From contig JBMNRA010000022.1 in assembly GCA_050944415.1 (NCBI GenBank), positions 1-39,987 on the forward strand: a stretch of 39,987 nt of DNA. The letters run 5' to 3'. This stretch comes from Ruminococcus_G sp050944415. GTDB lineage: Bacteria > Bacillota > Clostridia > Lachnospirales > Lachnospiraceae. The position numbers were made by a program, and so were the translations under genes. The notes under the pieces were generated by a model. The model was not told the DNA's origin, ran no database searches, and saw only the letters and a list, made by a program, of their open reading frames with translations. Below are positions 1-8,005 of this stretch, piece by piece. Position 1 is the stretch's first letter. Every line of letters begins with the position of its first letter.

Positions 1-145
1 TTGGCTATCTTATCCCTCTTACTGTTGGTTTCGACTATTCGTCTCGAATTTCTTCTCTGTTCGAATTTTCGAGGATTGTGTTTTACTGTTCAGTTATCAA
101 TGTTCTTTCCTGTCGCTTTTTCAAACATCTGTTGTCCGCGACAGC
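1..145 (-). other. Probable 16S rRNA operon leader (pre-rRNA), runs off left edge
   Basis: The minus-strand transcript expected from the promoter at 152-180 carries no plausible gene here. It contains a perfect 7-base inverted repeat, CTGTCGC/GCGACAG (138-144 with 110-116), then a tract near 85-108 reading AAGAACATTGATAACTGAAC, which resembles the boxA region (GTTCTTTGAAAACT type) found in Firmicute rRNA leaders, then another small inverted repeat CTCGAA/TTCGAG. This is the usual layout of a 16S leader. The 16S gene itself would lie left of the window and cannot be seen. The rRNA assignment is inference; another structured RNA is possible. Confidence 0.55.
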
Positions 146-151
146 TAGATT

Positions 152-223
152 ATAATAGCACGTTATTTTTTGTATGTCAACACTTTTTTCGCGAATTTTT
201 ATTTTTTTGAACTTTTACATTTT
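152..223 (-). promoter_or_regulatory. Strong promoter with A-rich UP-like tract (probable rrn promoter)
   Basis: On the minus strand a perfect -35 TTGACA (175-180) is separated by exactly 17 bases from TATTAT (152-157). The roughly 40 bases upstream of the -35 (181-223) are almost entirely A and T with several A-runs, like an UP element. Near-consensus hexamers plus such a tract are typical of rRNA promoters. It lies just past the stop codon of radA and points out of the window. Confidence 0.75.
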
Positions 224-1591
224 TTAATTGCTCTGTATTGCCTCCACCGCTTCTCTAATATTGCTCACATAAACCAGCCGGATTCCTTTCTCACCTTTCA
301 CTGTACTTTCACAGACCCGGGGCAGTATCACCGTCTCAAACCCCAGCTTTTTCGCCTCTTTCACACGCTGCCTGGCCATGCTGACCGCCCGTATCTCTCC
401 GCTTAGTCCTACTTCTCCAAAAGCTACCACGCTTCCCGGAATTACGATGTCTTTGTAGCTGGAGGCTATGGCCAGCAAAATTCCCAGATCGATCGCCGGT
501 TCTGTCATTTTGATTCCACCGGCAATATTTACATAGGCATCATACTCCGACAGATTCATCCGTCCCCTCTTTTCCAGCACGGCCATCAGAAGATTTACCC
601 GGTTGAAATCCGTTCCCGCCGCCGTCCTTCTGGGAATTCCAAAATTACTGCGGCAGACAAGGGCCTGAACTTCGATCAAAATAGGACGGGTTCCTTCCAT
701 GGAACAGGCCACAACAGAACCGGAAGCCTCCTCCGGCTTTCCGCTGAGCATAAATTCCGATGGATTTTTCACTTCCACCAGACCTTCCGTACGCATTTCA
801 AATACGCCGATTTCATTGGTTGATCCAAAACGGTTTTTTACGCTTCTTAAGATCCTGTAGGAGGCATGCCGATCCCCCTCAAAGTAGAGCACCGTATCTA
901 CCATATGTTCCAGTACTCTTGGACCGGCAACTGATCCGTCCTTCGTCACATGTCCCACGATAAATACGGAAATTCCCAGGCCCTTGGCAATCTGCAGCAG
1001 CATGCCGGTAGATTCTCTGACCTGAGACACGCTTCCGGGCGCCGACGAAACCTCTTCATTGTACATGGTCTGAATGGAATCTATCACCATCATATCCGGT
1101 TTCTGCTTTTCCGCAATCTCCCTGATATCTGACAGATTGGTCTCGCATAACAGCTGCAGATTGTCATTAAAAGTTCCGATCCGCTGTGCCCGCAGTTTAA
1201 TCTGTCTTAAAGATTCCTCGCCGGAAATATACAGTACTTTTTTCCCTTTCTCAGCCAGCTGACGGCAGACCTGAAGCAGAAGTGTGGATTTCCCGATACC
1301 AGGATCGCCGCCTACCAGCACCAGGGAACCGCTTACAATTCCTCCCCCCAGCACCCGGTCCAGCTCCTCTATACCGATACTTGTCCTCTCTTCCTGTTCC
1401 ATCTGAATACCCGACAGTGTAACAGGACGAAGCGTTTCTCCCCTCCTTTTCGTCTTTCCTGTCTTCTCGCTTACCGCTGTTTCTTCCACAAATGTATTCC
1501 ATTCCTGACATCCGGGGCACTGCCCCATCCACTTCATCGACTCATATCCGCAATTCTGGCAGAAAAAGACCGTTTTTTTCCCTTTTGCCAT
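224..1591 (-). CDS. radA: DNA repair protein RadA/Sms
   Basis: RadA (Sms) is a RecA-like ATPase and branched-DNA helicase that helps recombinational repair. The 455-residue product has the N-terminal four-cysteine zinc finger (C11, C14, C25, C28), a Walker A motif near residue 95 (GGDPGIGKS), the family KNRFG motif, and a C-terminal Lon-like domain, which is the usual length and order. The frame stays open 21 codons further upstream, but those codons run through an intrinsic terminator (1616-1648). The start at 1591 has an AGAGGG ribosome site and begins with the typical MAKGKK, so it is preferred. The clpC-radA neighbourhood matches other Firmicutes, although disA, which often follows, is absent. 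Confidence 0.97.
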   Translation of the reverse strand: MAKGKKTVFFCQNCGYESMKWMGQCPGCQEWNTFVEETAVSEKTGKTKRRGETLRPVTLSGIQMEQEERTSIGIEELDRVLGGGIVSGSLVLVGGDPGIGKSTLLLQVCRQLAEKGKKVLYISGEESLRQIKLRAQRIGTFNDNLQLLCETNLSDIREIAEKQKPDMMVIDSIQTMYNEEVSSAPGSVSQVRESTGMLLQIAKGLGISVFIVGHVTKDGSVAGPRVLEHMVDTVLYFEGDRHASYRILRSVKNRFGSTNEIGVFEMRTEGLVEVKNPSEFMLSGKPEEASGSVVACSMEGTRPILIEVQALVCRSNFGIPRRTAAGTDFNRVNLLMAVLEKRGRMNLSEYDAYVNIAGGIKMTEPAIDLGILLAIASSYKDIVIPGSVVAFGEVGLSGEIRAVSMARQRVKEAKKLGFETVILPRVCESTVKGEKGIRLVYVSNIREAVEAIQSN

Positions 1592-1615
1592 ATTGTACTT
1601 ACCCTCTTTCTGCTG

Positions 1616-1648
1616 AAAAAGGCCGCTGCCACAGGCAACGGCCTTTTC
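1616..1648 (-). terminator. Intrinsic terminator just upstream of radA
   Basis: Arms GGCCGCTGCC (1621-1630) and GGCAACGGCC (1634-1643) form a hairpin with a 3-base loop, flanked by A-run and T-run. On the minus strand the one imperfect pair becomes a U-G wobble and the arm is followed by TTTTTC, so it works best for minus-strand transcription, ending the unit at 1658-2071. It lies only about 25 bases before the radA start. Confidence 0.9.
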
Positions 1649-1657
1649 ACTCATCTT

Positions 1658-2071
1658 TTATACTCTGGCGATTCTTACATCCGCCTTGTCAACATTTTCC
1701 AGCTCCACGCTGAAAGAAAGTTTTCCGCCCAAATTTGTTTTGATCTGGCCAATGGGTTTCTCATCAATGAAAACTTCATACTCCGTATCCGCTTCCATCT
1801 CCACTGTAATCTGAGCATCCTCCGCGCCTTCCACAGAAAATTCCATTCCATTTTCCTGAAGCAGCAGATTATTCACTGTCGTCCCGGGAACTGATTCATA
1901 CACAAACATTCCATTTCTTTCCAGTTTGGTAATCTCCGAAAAAGTCTTTACTTTATACAAATCTCCGTTGCACTCGAAATCTGACACTTTCGATTTTACA
2001 TCCAGTTCATAATTACCAAAGCTGATGGCACCGTTCTTTTCTGCACGAATTAATTCTTTTACTGTTGACAT
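1658..2071 (-). CDS. Small conserved protein of unknown function (sometimes labelled endosialidase)
   Basis: A 137-residue acidic protein with no signal peptide, membrane segment or catalytic motif I can identify. It begins MSTVKELIRAEKNG and is rich in short beta-strand-like stretches ending in a KADVRIARV tail. I recall close relatives in Lachnospiraceae, often carrying the label endosialidase; nothing in this short sequence supports glycosidase activity, so the label should not be trusted. The start at 2071 has a perfect AGGAGG site; the longer frame to 2116 lacks one. It has its own promoter (2096-2124) and terminator (1616-1648), so it looks monocistronic between clpC and radA. Confidence 0.8.
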   Translation of the reverse strand: MSTVKELIRAEKNGAISFGNYELDVKSKVSDFECNGDLYKVKTFSEITKLERNGMFVYESVPGTTVNNLLLQENGMEFSVEGAEDAQITVEMEADTEYEVFIDEKPIGQIKTNLGGKLSFSVELENVDKADVRIARV

Positions 2072-2095
2072 AATTGTCCTCCTGGAATCTAGTCT

Positions 2096-2124
2096 GTTGT
2101 ACTTTTTCACGAACACTTTATCAA
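2096..2124 (-). promoter_or_regulatory. Sigma-A type promoter for the small unknown gene
   Basis: On the minus strand TTGATA (2119-2124) and TACAAC (2096-2101) are separated by 17 bases, about 25 bases before the start codon at 2071. It lies between clpC and the small gene. Confidence 0.6.
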
Positions 2125-2178
2125 AATCCGGTTCATTTGTTTTATCGATAACATTATATAATAAATGCTCTCTTTATG

Positions 2179-4629
2179 CTAGTCAGATACATAAAATTTA
2201 ACATCTTTTTTATGCATTCCCACACTGACCGTATCGCCCGCTTTAATATGCCCCTGCAGAATCTCTTCCGCCATGGCATCTTCGATTTTATTCTGTATCG
2301 CCCGTTTCAGCGGCCGTGCGCCGTATTTACTGTCATAGCCTTCCTCCGCCAGATAATCTTTCACCGAAGGTCTGATCTTCAGGGTTATATTCATCTGTTC
2401 CTGACAGCGTTTCTGAAGATTCTTCAGCAGAATCGTGACAATTTGTCTGATATTCTCTTTATTCAGAGAATGGAAAACGATAATATCATCGATACGGTTC
2501 AAAAATTCCGGTTTGAACATTCTCTTTACTTCTTCCATGACGCTGTTTTTCATATACTCATAATCTCTCTTTTCATCGCTGGAAGAAGTAAATCCCAGAC
2601 GTTTCGGCTCTATAATCGCCTGAGCCCCCGCATTGGAGGTCATAATAATACAAGTCTGCTTAAAATCTACTTTTCTGCCCTGAGCGTCTGTAATATGGCC
2701 GTCGTCCAGCACCTGGAGCAGGATATTGAAAACATCGGGATGCGCTTTCTCAATCTCATCAAACAGCAGTACACTGTAGGGATTACGGCGTACTTTTTCA
2801 CTGAGCTGACCGCCCTCTTCATATCCCACGTATCCCGGCGGAGAGCCAATCAGCTTGGAAACACTGTGTTTCTCCATGTATTCCGACATATCAACCCGTA
2901 TCATAGCATCTTCCGTACCGAATACTGCCTCCGCCAGAGCTTTGGACAGTTCTGTTTTGCCCACTCCTGTGGGACCGAGAAACAGAAAAGAACCGATGGG
3001 ACGAGCCGGATCTTTAAGTCCCACTCTTCCTCTTTTAATCGCTTTCGCCACTGCGGATACCGCTTCATCCTGCCCGATCACCCTCTTGTGGAGAATTGTC
3101 TCCAGCTTCGCCAGCCTTTTCGTCTCTTCTTCCTGAAGCTGAGATACCGGTATCTTGGTCCAACCGGATACAATATCGGCAACCGCATCCTCTGTAACTT
3201 TCAGGTTCCGCTCCTTTCTGCTTTTCTCTTCCTTTTCTTTTGCAGCAAGACATTTTTTCTCCAGTTTTGCCTGTTCCTGGTGCAGTTCCTTGGCTCTTTC
3301 CAGATCACCGGCCTTTACCGCTTCTTCCTTCTGCTGCATTACCTGCTCCAGCTCCCGCTGATACTGGGGCTGTCTGCTTCTTCCGGAAAATCCCGACAGC
3401 TGTACCTCCGAAGCCGCCTCATCAATCAAATCAATGGCCTTGTCCGGAAGGAACCTGTCGTTGATATATCTCTCTGACATAGTAACTGCTGCTTTAAGCG
3501 CCTCATCCTCAATTTTCACACCGTGATGCTGTTCATAATAAGGACGAAGTCCTTTCAGAATCTCCAGCGCCTCTTCCGGTGTCGGCTCTTCCACCATTAC
3601 CGGCTGGAATCTTCTTTCCAAAGCAGCATCCTTCTCAATATACTTTCTGTATTCTTCAATGGTAGTTGCCCCAATCAGCTGAATCTCTCCTCTGGAAAGA
3701 GAAGGTTTTAATATATTGGAGGCATCCAGAGCGCCTTCGGCTCCTCCAGCTCCGATAATTGTGTGGATCTCATCAATAAACAGAAGTATATTCTTATTTT
3801 CCGATACTTCCCGTACCACATTTTTAATACGTTCCTCAAATTCTCCTCTGTATTTGGAGCCGGCGACCATACCGGACAGATCCAGAACCACTACCCTTTT
3901 GTCCTTCATCTGATCCGGCACCTCGCCATTGACAATCTTCTGAGCAAGGCCTTCTGCGATGGCAGTTTTTCCCACGCCAGGTTCCCCGATCAGACATGGA
4001 TTGTTTTTCGTTCGCCTGCTAAGGATACGAATGATTCGTTCCATCTCGCGCTCACGGCCGACAACGGGATCCAGCTGTCCTCTTCGGGCCATTTCCGTCA
4101 AATCCCGGCTGTACTGATCCAATACCGGCGTAGCCGTTCCCCGATTATCCTTTGACGGTTTCATCTGCTCCAGCTCTGACTTAATCTGCGCCTGATCTGC
4201 CCCCATAGCAATGCGGACTTCCGTGTACAGTTTCTGCAGATTAATACCCATGGTATGAAGAAGCCGGATAGCTACACATTCCGTTTCCTTTATCATGGCA
4301 ATGAGAATATGTTCCGTGCCAATCTCCTCTTCATGAAAATATTCCATCTCATAACCGGCATTTTGCAGCACCTGTTCCGCTCTTTTGGAATACTCCACCC
4401 TGGAATCCAGGGCCACACTGCCCTGAGCGGAAATAAATTTATCAATATAAGTGCGTAGATTTGCCTCTTCCACGCCCATTTCCGCCAACACACGGCCGGC
4501 AGTTCCATTTTTCTCTCTCACAAGCCCCAGCAGCAGATGTTCAGTTCCCACATAGTTCTGCCGCAGTTCACGGGCCGATTCTTTCGCACACTGCAGCGCA
4601 GCCTGCGCCTGTTCTGTATATCGTTTCAT
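2179..4629 (-). CDS. clpC: ATP-dependent Clp protease ATP-binding subunit ClpC
   Basis: ClpC is an Hsp100 AAA+ unfoldase that feeds substrates to ClpP in the cytoplasm. The 816-residue protein has two N-terminal Clp_N repeats, a first ATPase with GEPGVGKT near residue 215, a coiled middle segment with a UVR-like stretch (QRELEQVMQQKEEAVKAGDL), and a second ATPase with GPTGVGKT near residue 545, followed by the Clp D2-small domain. This is the normal ClpC layout. The start at 4629 (MKRYTEQAQ) has a GGAGGA site; the 8 extra upstream codons do not. It follows a GntR-type regulator with the stop codon only about 17 bases upstream. ctsR, mcsA and mcsB, which precede clpC in many Bacilli, are not in the window. 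Confidence 0.97.
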   Translation of the reverse strand: MKRYTEQAQAALQCAKESARELRQNYVGTEHLLLGLVREKNGTAGRVLAEMGVEEANLRTYIDKFISAQGSVALDSRVEYSKRAEQVLQNAGYEMEYFHEEEIGTEHILIAMIKETECVAIRLLHTMGINLQKLYTEVRIAMGADQAQIKSELEQMKPSKDNRGTATPVLDQYSRDLTEMARRGQLDPVVGREREMERIIRILSRRTKNNPCLIGEPGVGKTAIAEGLAQKIVNGEVPDQMKDKRVVVLDLSGMVAGSKYRGEFEERIKNVVREVSENKNILLFIDEIHTIIGAGGAEGALDASNILKPSLSRGEIQLIGATTIEEYRKYIEKDAALERRFQPVMVEEPTPEEALEILKGLRPYYEQHHGVKIEDEALKAAVTMSERYINDRFLPDKAIDLIDEAASEVQLSGFSGRSRQPQYQRELEQVMQQKEEAVKAGDLERAKELHQEQAKLEKKCLAAKEKEEKSRKERNLKVTEDAVADIVSGWTKIPVSQLQEEETKRLAKLETILHKRVIGQDEAVSAVAKAIKRGRVGLKDPARPIGSFLFLGPTGVGKTELSKALAEAVFGTEDAMIRVDMSEYMEKHSVSKLIGSPPGYVGYEEGGQLSEKVRRNPYSVLLFDEIEKAHPDVFNILLQVLDDGHITDAQGRKVDFKQTCIIMTSNAGAQAIIEPKRLGFTSSSDEKRDYEYMKNSVMEEVKRMFKPEFLNRIDDIIVFHSLNKENIRQIVTILLKNLQKRCQEQMNITLKIRPSVKDYLAEEGYDSKYGARPLKRAIQNKIEDAMAEEILQGHIKAGDTVSVGMHKKDVKFYVSD

Positions 4630-4646
4630 AATAAACTCCTCCAAAT

Positions 4647-5027
4647 CTAGCAATATTCTTTAAAAATTTCGTCAATCAGCGAATGCACCTCTTCTTTTGA
4701 AATATTTTTGCACCAGCCTTTTGCCAGAGCTACCCGAAGCTCTTCCTTCAACTCCTCCAGAGCCATCATTTTATTGGCATCAATACTGACAACTGCACCT
4801 TTTCTTCTGTCTATGCTGACAAACCCATCCTGCTTCAGAACAGAATAGGCTTTATTTACAGTATGCATGTTGATGCCGATAATATCCGCCAGCTGACGCA
4901 CGGAAGGCAGTGTTTCACCTTCTCTGATTCTGGAAGTGGCAATCCCCAGAATTATCTGATTCCGAAGCTGCATATAAATCGCTTCATCACTGTTAAAGTC
5001 AATATGAATCAATTCTACCAGCATCAT
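4647..5027 (-). CDS. GntR family transcriptional regulator (YtrA-like) upstream of clpC
   Basis: A 126-residue DNA-binding protein: N-terminal winged helix of GntR type (residues about 10-75, including LPSVRQLADIIGINMHTVNKAYSVLKQDGF) and a short helical C-terminal tail without a ligand-binding domain, as in the YtrA subfamily. It is the first gene of the unit with clpC. A 23-base palindrome overlaps the -10 of its promoter, so it probably represses its own operon. Two adjacent ATG codons (5027 and 5024) share one AAGGTG site; the first is used here. Its position suggests it takes the place of CtsR in controlling clpC, but that is inference. Confidence 0.92.
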   Translation of the reverse strand: MMLVELIHIDFNSDEAIYMQLRNQIILGIATSRIREGETLPSVRQLADIIGINMHTVNKAYSVLKQDGFVSIDRRKGAVVSIDANKMMALEELKEELRVALAKGWCKNISKEEVHSLIDEIFKEYC

Positions 5028-5045
5028 ATCACCTTGCTTTCTTCT

Positions 5046-5068
5046 TTGTTATACATATCTTATAACAA
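5046..5068 (-). promoter_or_regulatory. Palindromic operator (probable GntR/YtrA binding site)
   Basis: TTGTTATA (5046-5053) and TATAACAA (5061-5068) form a perfect 8-base inverted repeat with a 7-base spacer. It covers the -10 hexamer of the promoter in front of the GntR gene and clpC. Palindromes rich in GTTATA/TATAAC are typical of YtrA-type GntR sites. Assignment to this regulator is inference from position and symmetry. Confidence 0.7.
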
Positions 5069-5085
5069 TTGTCATTAAATTTCAA
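5057..5085 (-). promoter_or_regulatory. Promoter of the gntR-clpC operon
   Basis: On the minus strand TTGAAA (5080-5085) and TAAGAT (5057-5062) are separated by 17 bases. The -10 is inside the palindromic operator, so a bound repressor would block polymerase. Confidence 0.7.
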
Positions 5086-5126
5086 GAAAAAAATACCCGA
5101 CAGGGGTAAATTTTCCTGTCGGATAT
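5086..5126 (-). terminator. Intrinsic terminator of the pur-cysK operon
   Basis: ATACCCGACAG (5093-5103) pairs with CTGTCGGATAT (5116-5126). In the minus-strand RNA the single mismatch is a U-G wobble, and the hairpin is followed by TTTTTTCTT. It sits 12 bases after the cysteine synthase stop codon. Confidence 0.88.
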
Positions 5127-5137
5127 TCAAATATTCT

Positions 5138-6070
5138 TTATTCCTGTTCAAACAGAGGCGTTGAAAAATACCGCTCCGCCGTATCCGGAAGCACTGTGAC
5201 AACTGTTTTTCCCTTTCCCAGCTTTTTCGCCAGTTTTAAAGCCGCTGCCACATTTGTACCGCTGGAAATGCCGCACATCAGTCCTTCTTTGCGCGCCAGA
5301 TCCTTGGCAGTCTGGATCGCCTCCTCATCAGTTACCACATATATGTCATCATATATCTCCTGGTTCAATATCTCAGGGATCAGGCCATCGCCGATACCCA
5401 TCTGCAGATGAGTACCAATAGTTCCTCCGGCCAATATAGCTGCATTCTCAGGTTCCACGGCCCAAATGGTAATATCCGGATTCAGCGCTTTAAGCACTTC
5501 GCCGATACCGGTTATAGTTCCGCCCGTTCCGATACCGGAGCAAAATCCATGAATCGGCCCCGCTACCTGTTCCAGAATTTCCAGTCCCGTATGATGGCGA
5601 TGCACCATGGGATTGGCCGGATTTTCAAACTGCTGGGGTACAAACACATTGGGGTTTTCCCTTGCCATGGAAAGCGCTGTCCGAAGACATTCATCAATAC
5701 ACTCCCCGATATTCCCCGCATCATGAATCAGCTTCACCTCGGCGCCGTAATGACGCACCAGTTTTCTGCGTTCCTCACTGACCGAATCAGGCATAATAAT
5801 AATAGTTCTATATCCTTTAACGGCGCCGATTAACGCAAGACCAATACCCTGATTTCCGCTGGTCGGTTCCACAATTATGGTATCTTTCGTAATAACCCCC
5901 CGACGTTCCGCATCTTCAATCATATTAAGGGCCGTTCTGGTTTTTATGGAACCACCCACGTTCAGCCCTTCAAATTTTACAAGTACTTCTGCATTTTCCG
6001 GACTGTTCATTCGATTCAGCCGGATCATTGGTGTGTGGCCTACCGCTTCTAAAACATTGTTGTAAATCAT
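5138..6070 (-). CDS. cysK: Cysteine synthase (O-acetylserine sulfhydrylase), PLP-dependent
   Basis: This fold-type II PLP enzyme family makes cysteine from O-acetylserine and sulfide. The 310-residue protein shows the PLP lysine at K43 in GGSIKTR, the substrate loop TSGNQG near residue 72 (TSGNTG is more usual), the phosphate-binding GTGGTITG near residue 175 and GISSGTN near the end. The start at 6070 (MIYNNVLEAVG) agrees with the family and has an AAGG site; the longer frame would run into purD. It follows purD by 25 bases, so it appears to be the last gene of the purine operon, an unusual partner. The exact substrate could differ within the CysK/CBS family because of the altered asparagine loop. 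Confidence 0.88.
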   Translation of the reverse strand: MIYNNVLEAVGHTPMIRLNRMNSPENAEVLVKFEGLNVGGSIKTRTALNMIEDAERRGVITKDTIIVEPTSGNQGIGLALIGAVKGYRTIIIMPDSVSEERRKLVRHYGAEVKLIHDAGNIGECIDECLRTALSMARENPNVFVPQQFENPANPMVHRHHTGLEILEQVAGPIHGFCSGIGTGGTITGIGEVLKALNPDITIWAVEPENAAILAGGTIGTHLQMGIGDGLIPEILNQEIYDDIYVVTDEEAIQTAKDLARKEGLMCGISSGTNVAAALKLAKKLGKGKTVVTVLPDTAERYFSTPLFEQE

Positions 6071-6095
6071 TTTCCGTAACCTTTCCGCAACAGTT

Positions 6096-7367
6096 TTATG
6101 CCTCGTCAATGGCTTTGCCGATGTCATTGCGATAATATTTATTATCAAATTCCACCAGTTTCACCGCCTCATAAGCATTAGCCCGTGCCTCTTTCAGATC
6201 TTTTCCCTTGGCCGTTACGCCCAGCACGCGCCCTCCGTTGGTGACAATTCCTTTCTCTGTCTTTTTCGTCCCGGCATGGAAAACGTAATACCCATCCTTA
6301 TCTTTAAATTTTTCCAATCCTTTAATCACATAGCCTTTTTCATAGGAAACGGGATATCCTTCCGATGCCAGCACTACACAGACAGCGGCATTGTCTTCAA
6401 ACTGCAGATCCACCTGATCCAGTGTACCGTCAATACACGCTTCCATCACATCCAGAATATCATTTTTCATTCTGGGCAAAACCACCTGCGCTTCCGGATC
6501 TCCAAATCTGGCATTGTATTCCAGAACTTTAGGACCATCTTCCGTAAGCATCAGACCAAAAAAGATAATTCCTTTGAATTCTCTTCCTTCTTTTGCCATG
6601 GCATCTACCGTCGCCTGATAAATATGACGGCTGCAGAATTCATCCACCTCTTTTGTATAGAAAGGACTGGGTGAAAAAGTTCCCATTCCACCTGTATTCA
6701 GTCCCTGATCTCCGTCTTTCGCCCGTTTATGATCCTGAGCAGATGTCATGGTTTTAATCGTTTTGCCATCCACAAAGGACAGAACAGACACTTCCCGTCC
6801 TGTCATAAACTCTTCAATAACCATGGTATTTCCGGCAGAACCGAATTTTTTATCCATCATGATGGATTGCACGCCTTCCTCTGCTTCCTGAAGGGTATTG
6901 CAGATCAGTACTCCTTTTCCCAGAGCCAGACCGTCCGCCTTCAGGACAATGGGAAATCTGGCCGTCTTAAGATAATCCAGCGCTTTTCGGGGATCATCAA
7001 AATTTTCGTAAGCCGCGGTGGGAATGCCGTATTTTTTCATCAGATCCTTCGAAAACGCTTTCGATCCTTCCAGAATCGCAGCATTTTTTCTCGGTCCAAA
7101 TACACGGAGACCTTCCGCCTCGAATACATCCACAATTCCTCCAACCAGCGGATCATCCATTCCCACGATGGTCAAATCAATTTCTTTTTCCTTCGCAAAA
7201 GCTGCCAGCTTTTCAAATTCCATGGCGCCGATATCCACACACTGCGCATACTCCTCAATGCCTGCATTTCCCGGCGCACAATAGATTTTTTCCGCTCTTG
7301 GGCTCTGTGCCACTTTCCATGCAATGGCATGTTCTCTTCCGCCGCTTCCAACTATCAGAACTTTCAT
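6096..7367 (-). CDS. purD: Phosphoribosylamine-glycine ligase (GAR synthetase)
   Basis: PurD joins glycine to 5-phosphoribosylamine with ATP, the second step of de novo purine synthesis. The 423-residue protein starts with the N-terminal motif MKVLIVGSGGREHAIAWK, then an ATP-grasp domain (KADGLALGKGV near residue 145, NARFGDPEAQV near residue 290) and the C-terminal GARS domain. Length and order are normal. It overlaps the end of purN by 4 bases and has a good AAGGAG site, so it is translated as part of the pur operon. Confidence 0.97.
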   Translation of the reverse strand: MKVLIVGSGGREHAIAWKVAQSPRAEKIYCAPGNAGIEEYAQCVDIGAMEFEKLAAFAKEKEIDLTIVGMDDPLVGGIVDVFEAEGLRVFGPRKNAAILEGSKAFSKDLMKKYGIPTAAYENFDDPRKALDYLKTARFPIVLKADGLALGKGVLICNTLQEAEEGVQSIMMDKKFGSAGNTMVIEEFMTGREVSVLSFVDGKTIKTMTSAQDHKRAKDGDQGLNTGGMGTFSPSPFYTKEVDEFCSRHIYQATVDAMAKEGREFKGIIFFGLMLTEDGPKVLEYNARFGDPEAQVVLPRMKNDILDVMEACIDGTLDQVDLQFEDNAAVCVVLASEGYPVSYEKGYVIKGLEKFKDKDGYYVFHAGTKKTEKGIVTNGGRVLGVTAKGKDLKEARANAYEAVKLVEFDNKYYRNDIGKAIDEA

Positions 7368-8005
7368 CGAATGTCTCCTTTATTTTTTATCTTAACTATC
7401 CCGTCTTTCACCGAAAGCCTGCCATTGGCAATCAGATCAATGGCCCGGGGCATAATCACCCATTCCGCTTCTTCCATAACTCTTCTCTGCAGAACCTCCG
7501 GCGTATCGTCATCCAGAACCTCAACCGCTTTCTGAAGAATAATCGGCCCCGTATCCGTCCCCTCATCTACAAAATGCACTGTGGCTCCCGTCACTTTTAC
7601 TCCGCGGTTCAATACTGCTTCATGAACCTTCAGTCCATAAAACCCGGTTCCGCAGAAAGAGGGAATCAATGCCGGATGAATATTAATAATCCTGCCCGGA
7701 AACGCCCGCACAATGGCCGGCGGAATTACCACCAGACACCCTGCCAGTACAATCAGATCCACATTCAGCTCCAACAGCTTATTTAAAAGCGCATCATGAA
7801 ACTTCTCCCGGCTGTCAAAATCCGAAGGAGAAATGCAGATCCCATCTATATTATGCTGTCTGGCACGTTCCAGTGCATAGGCATCTCTGTTGTTGCTGAT
7901 CACACACCGGATCCTGGTATTGGAAATAATGCCTTTTTCAATACCGTCAATGATAGCCTGAAGATTTGTTCCTCCGCCTGATACCAGTACTGCTATACTC
8001 AGCAT
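7364..8005 (-). CDS. purN: Phosphoribosylglycinamide formyltransferase (GAR transformylase)
   Basis: PurN transfers a formyl group from 10-formyltetrahydrofolate to GAR, the third purine step. The 213-residue protein has the N-terminal SGGGTNLQ phosphate-binding loop, the catalytic Asn-His pair in INIHPALIPSF and the catalytic aspartate region VHFVDEGTDTG. The ATG at 8005 overlaps the purM stop and follows GGAG at proper spacing. Confidence 0.96.
   Translation of the reverse strand: MLSIAVLVSGGGTNLQAIIDGIEKGIISNTRIRCVISNNRDAYALERARQHNIDGICISPSDFDSREKFHDALLNKLLELNVDLIVLAGCLVVIPPAIVRAFPGRIINIHPALIPSFCGTGFYGLKVHEAVLNRGVKVTGATVHFVDEGTDTGPIILQKAVEVLDDDTPEVLQRRVMEEAEWVIMPRAIDLIANGRLSVKDGIVKIKNKGDIR

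Noticed and set aside
1592..1654. Longer radA N-terminus beginning at 1654
   Set aside because: These codons are the arms of an intrinsic terminator, and the usual RadA start with a ribosome site is at 1591.
2176..3477. 433-residue plus-strand open frame
   Set aside because: It is antisense to clpC, which has full family motifs. The frame has no ribosome site and its protein has the Phe/His-rich look of a reverse-strand shadow.
6729..7535. 268-residue plus-strand open frame
   Set aside because: It lies antisense to purD and purN and shows no domain or ribosome site.
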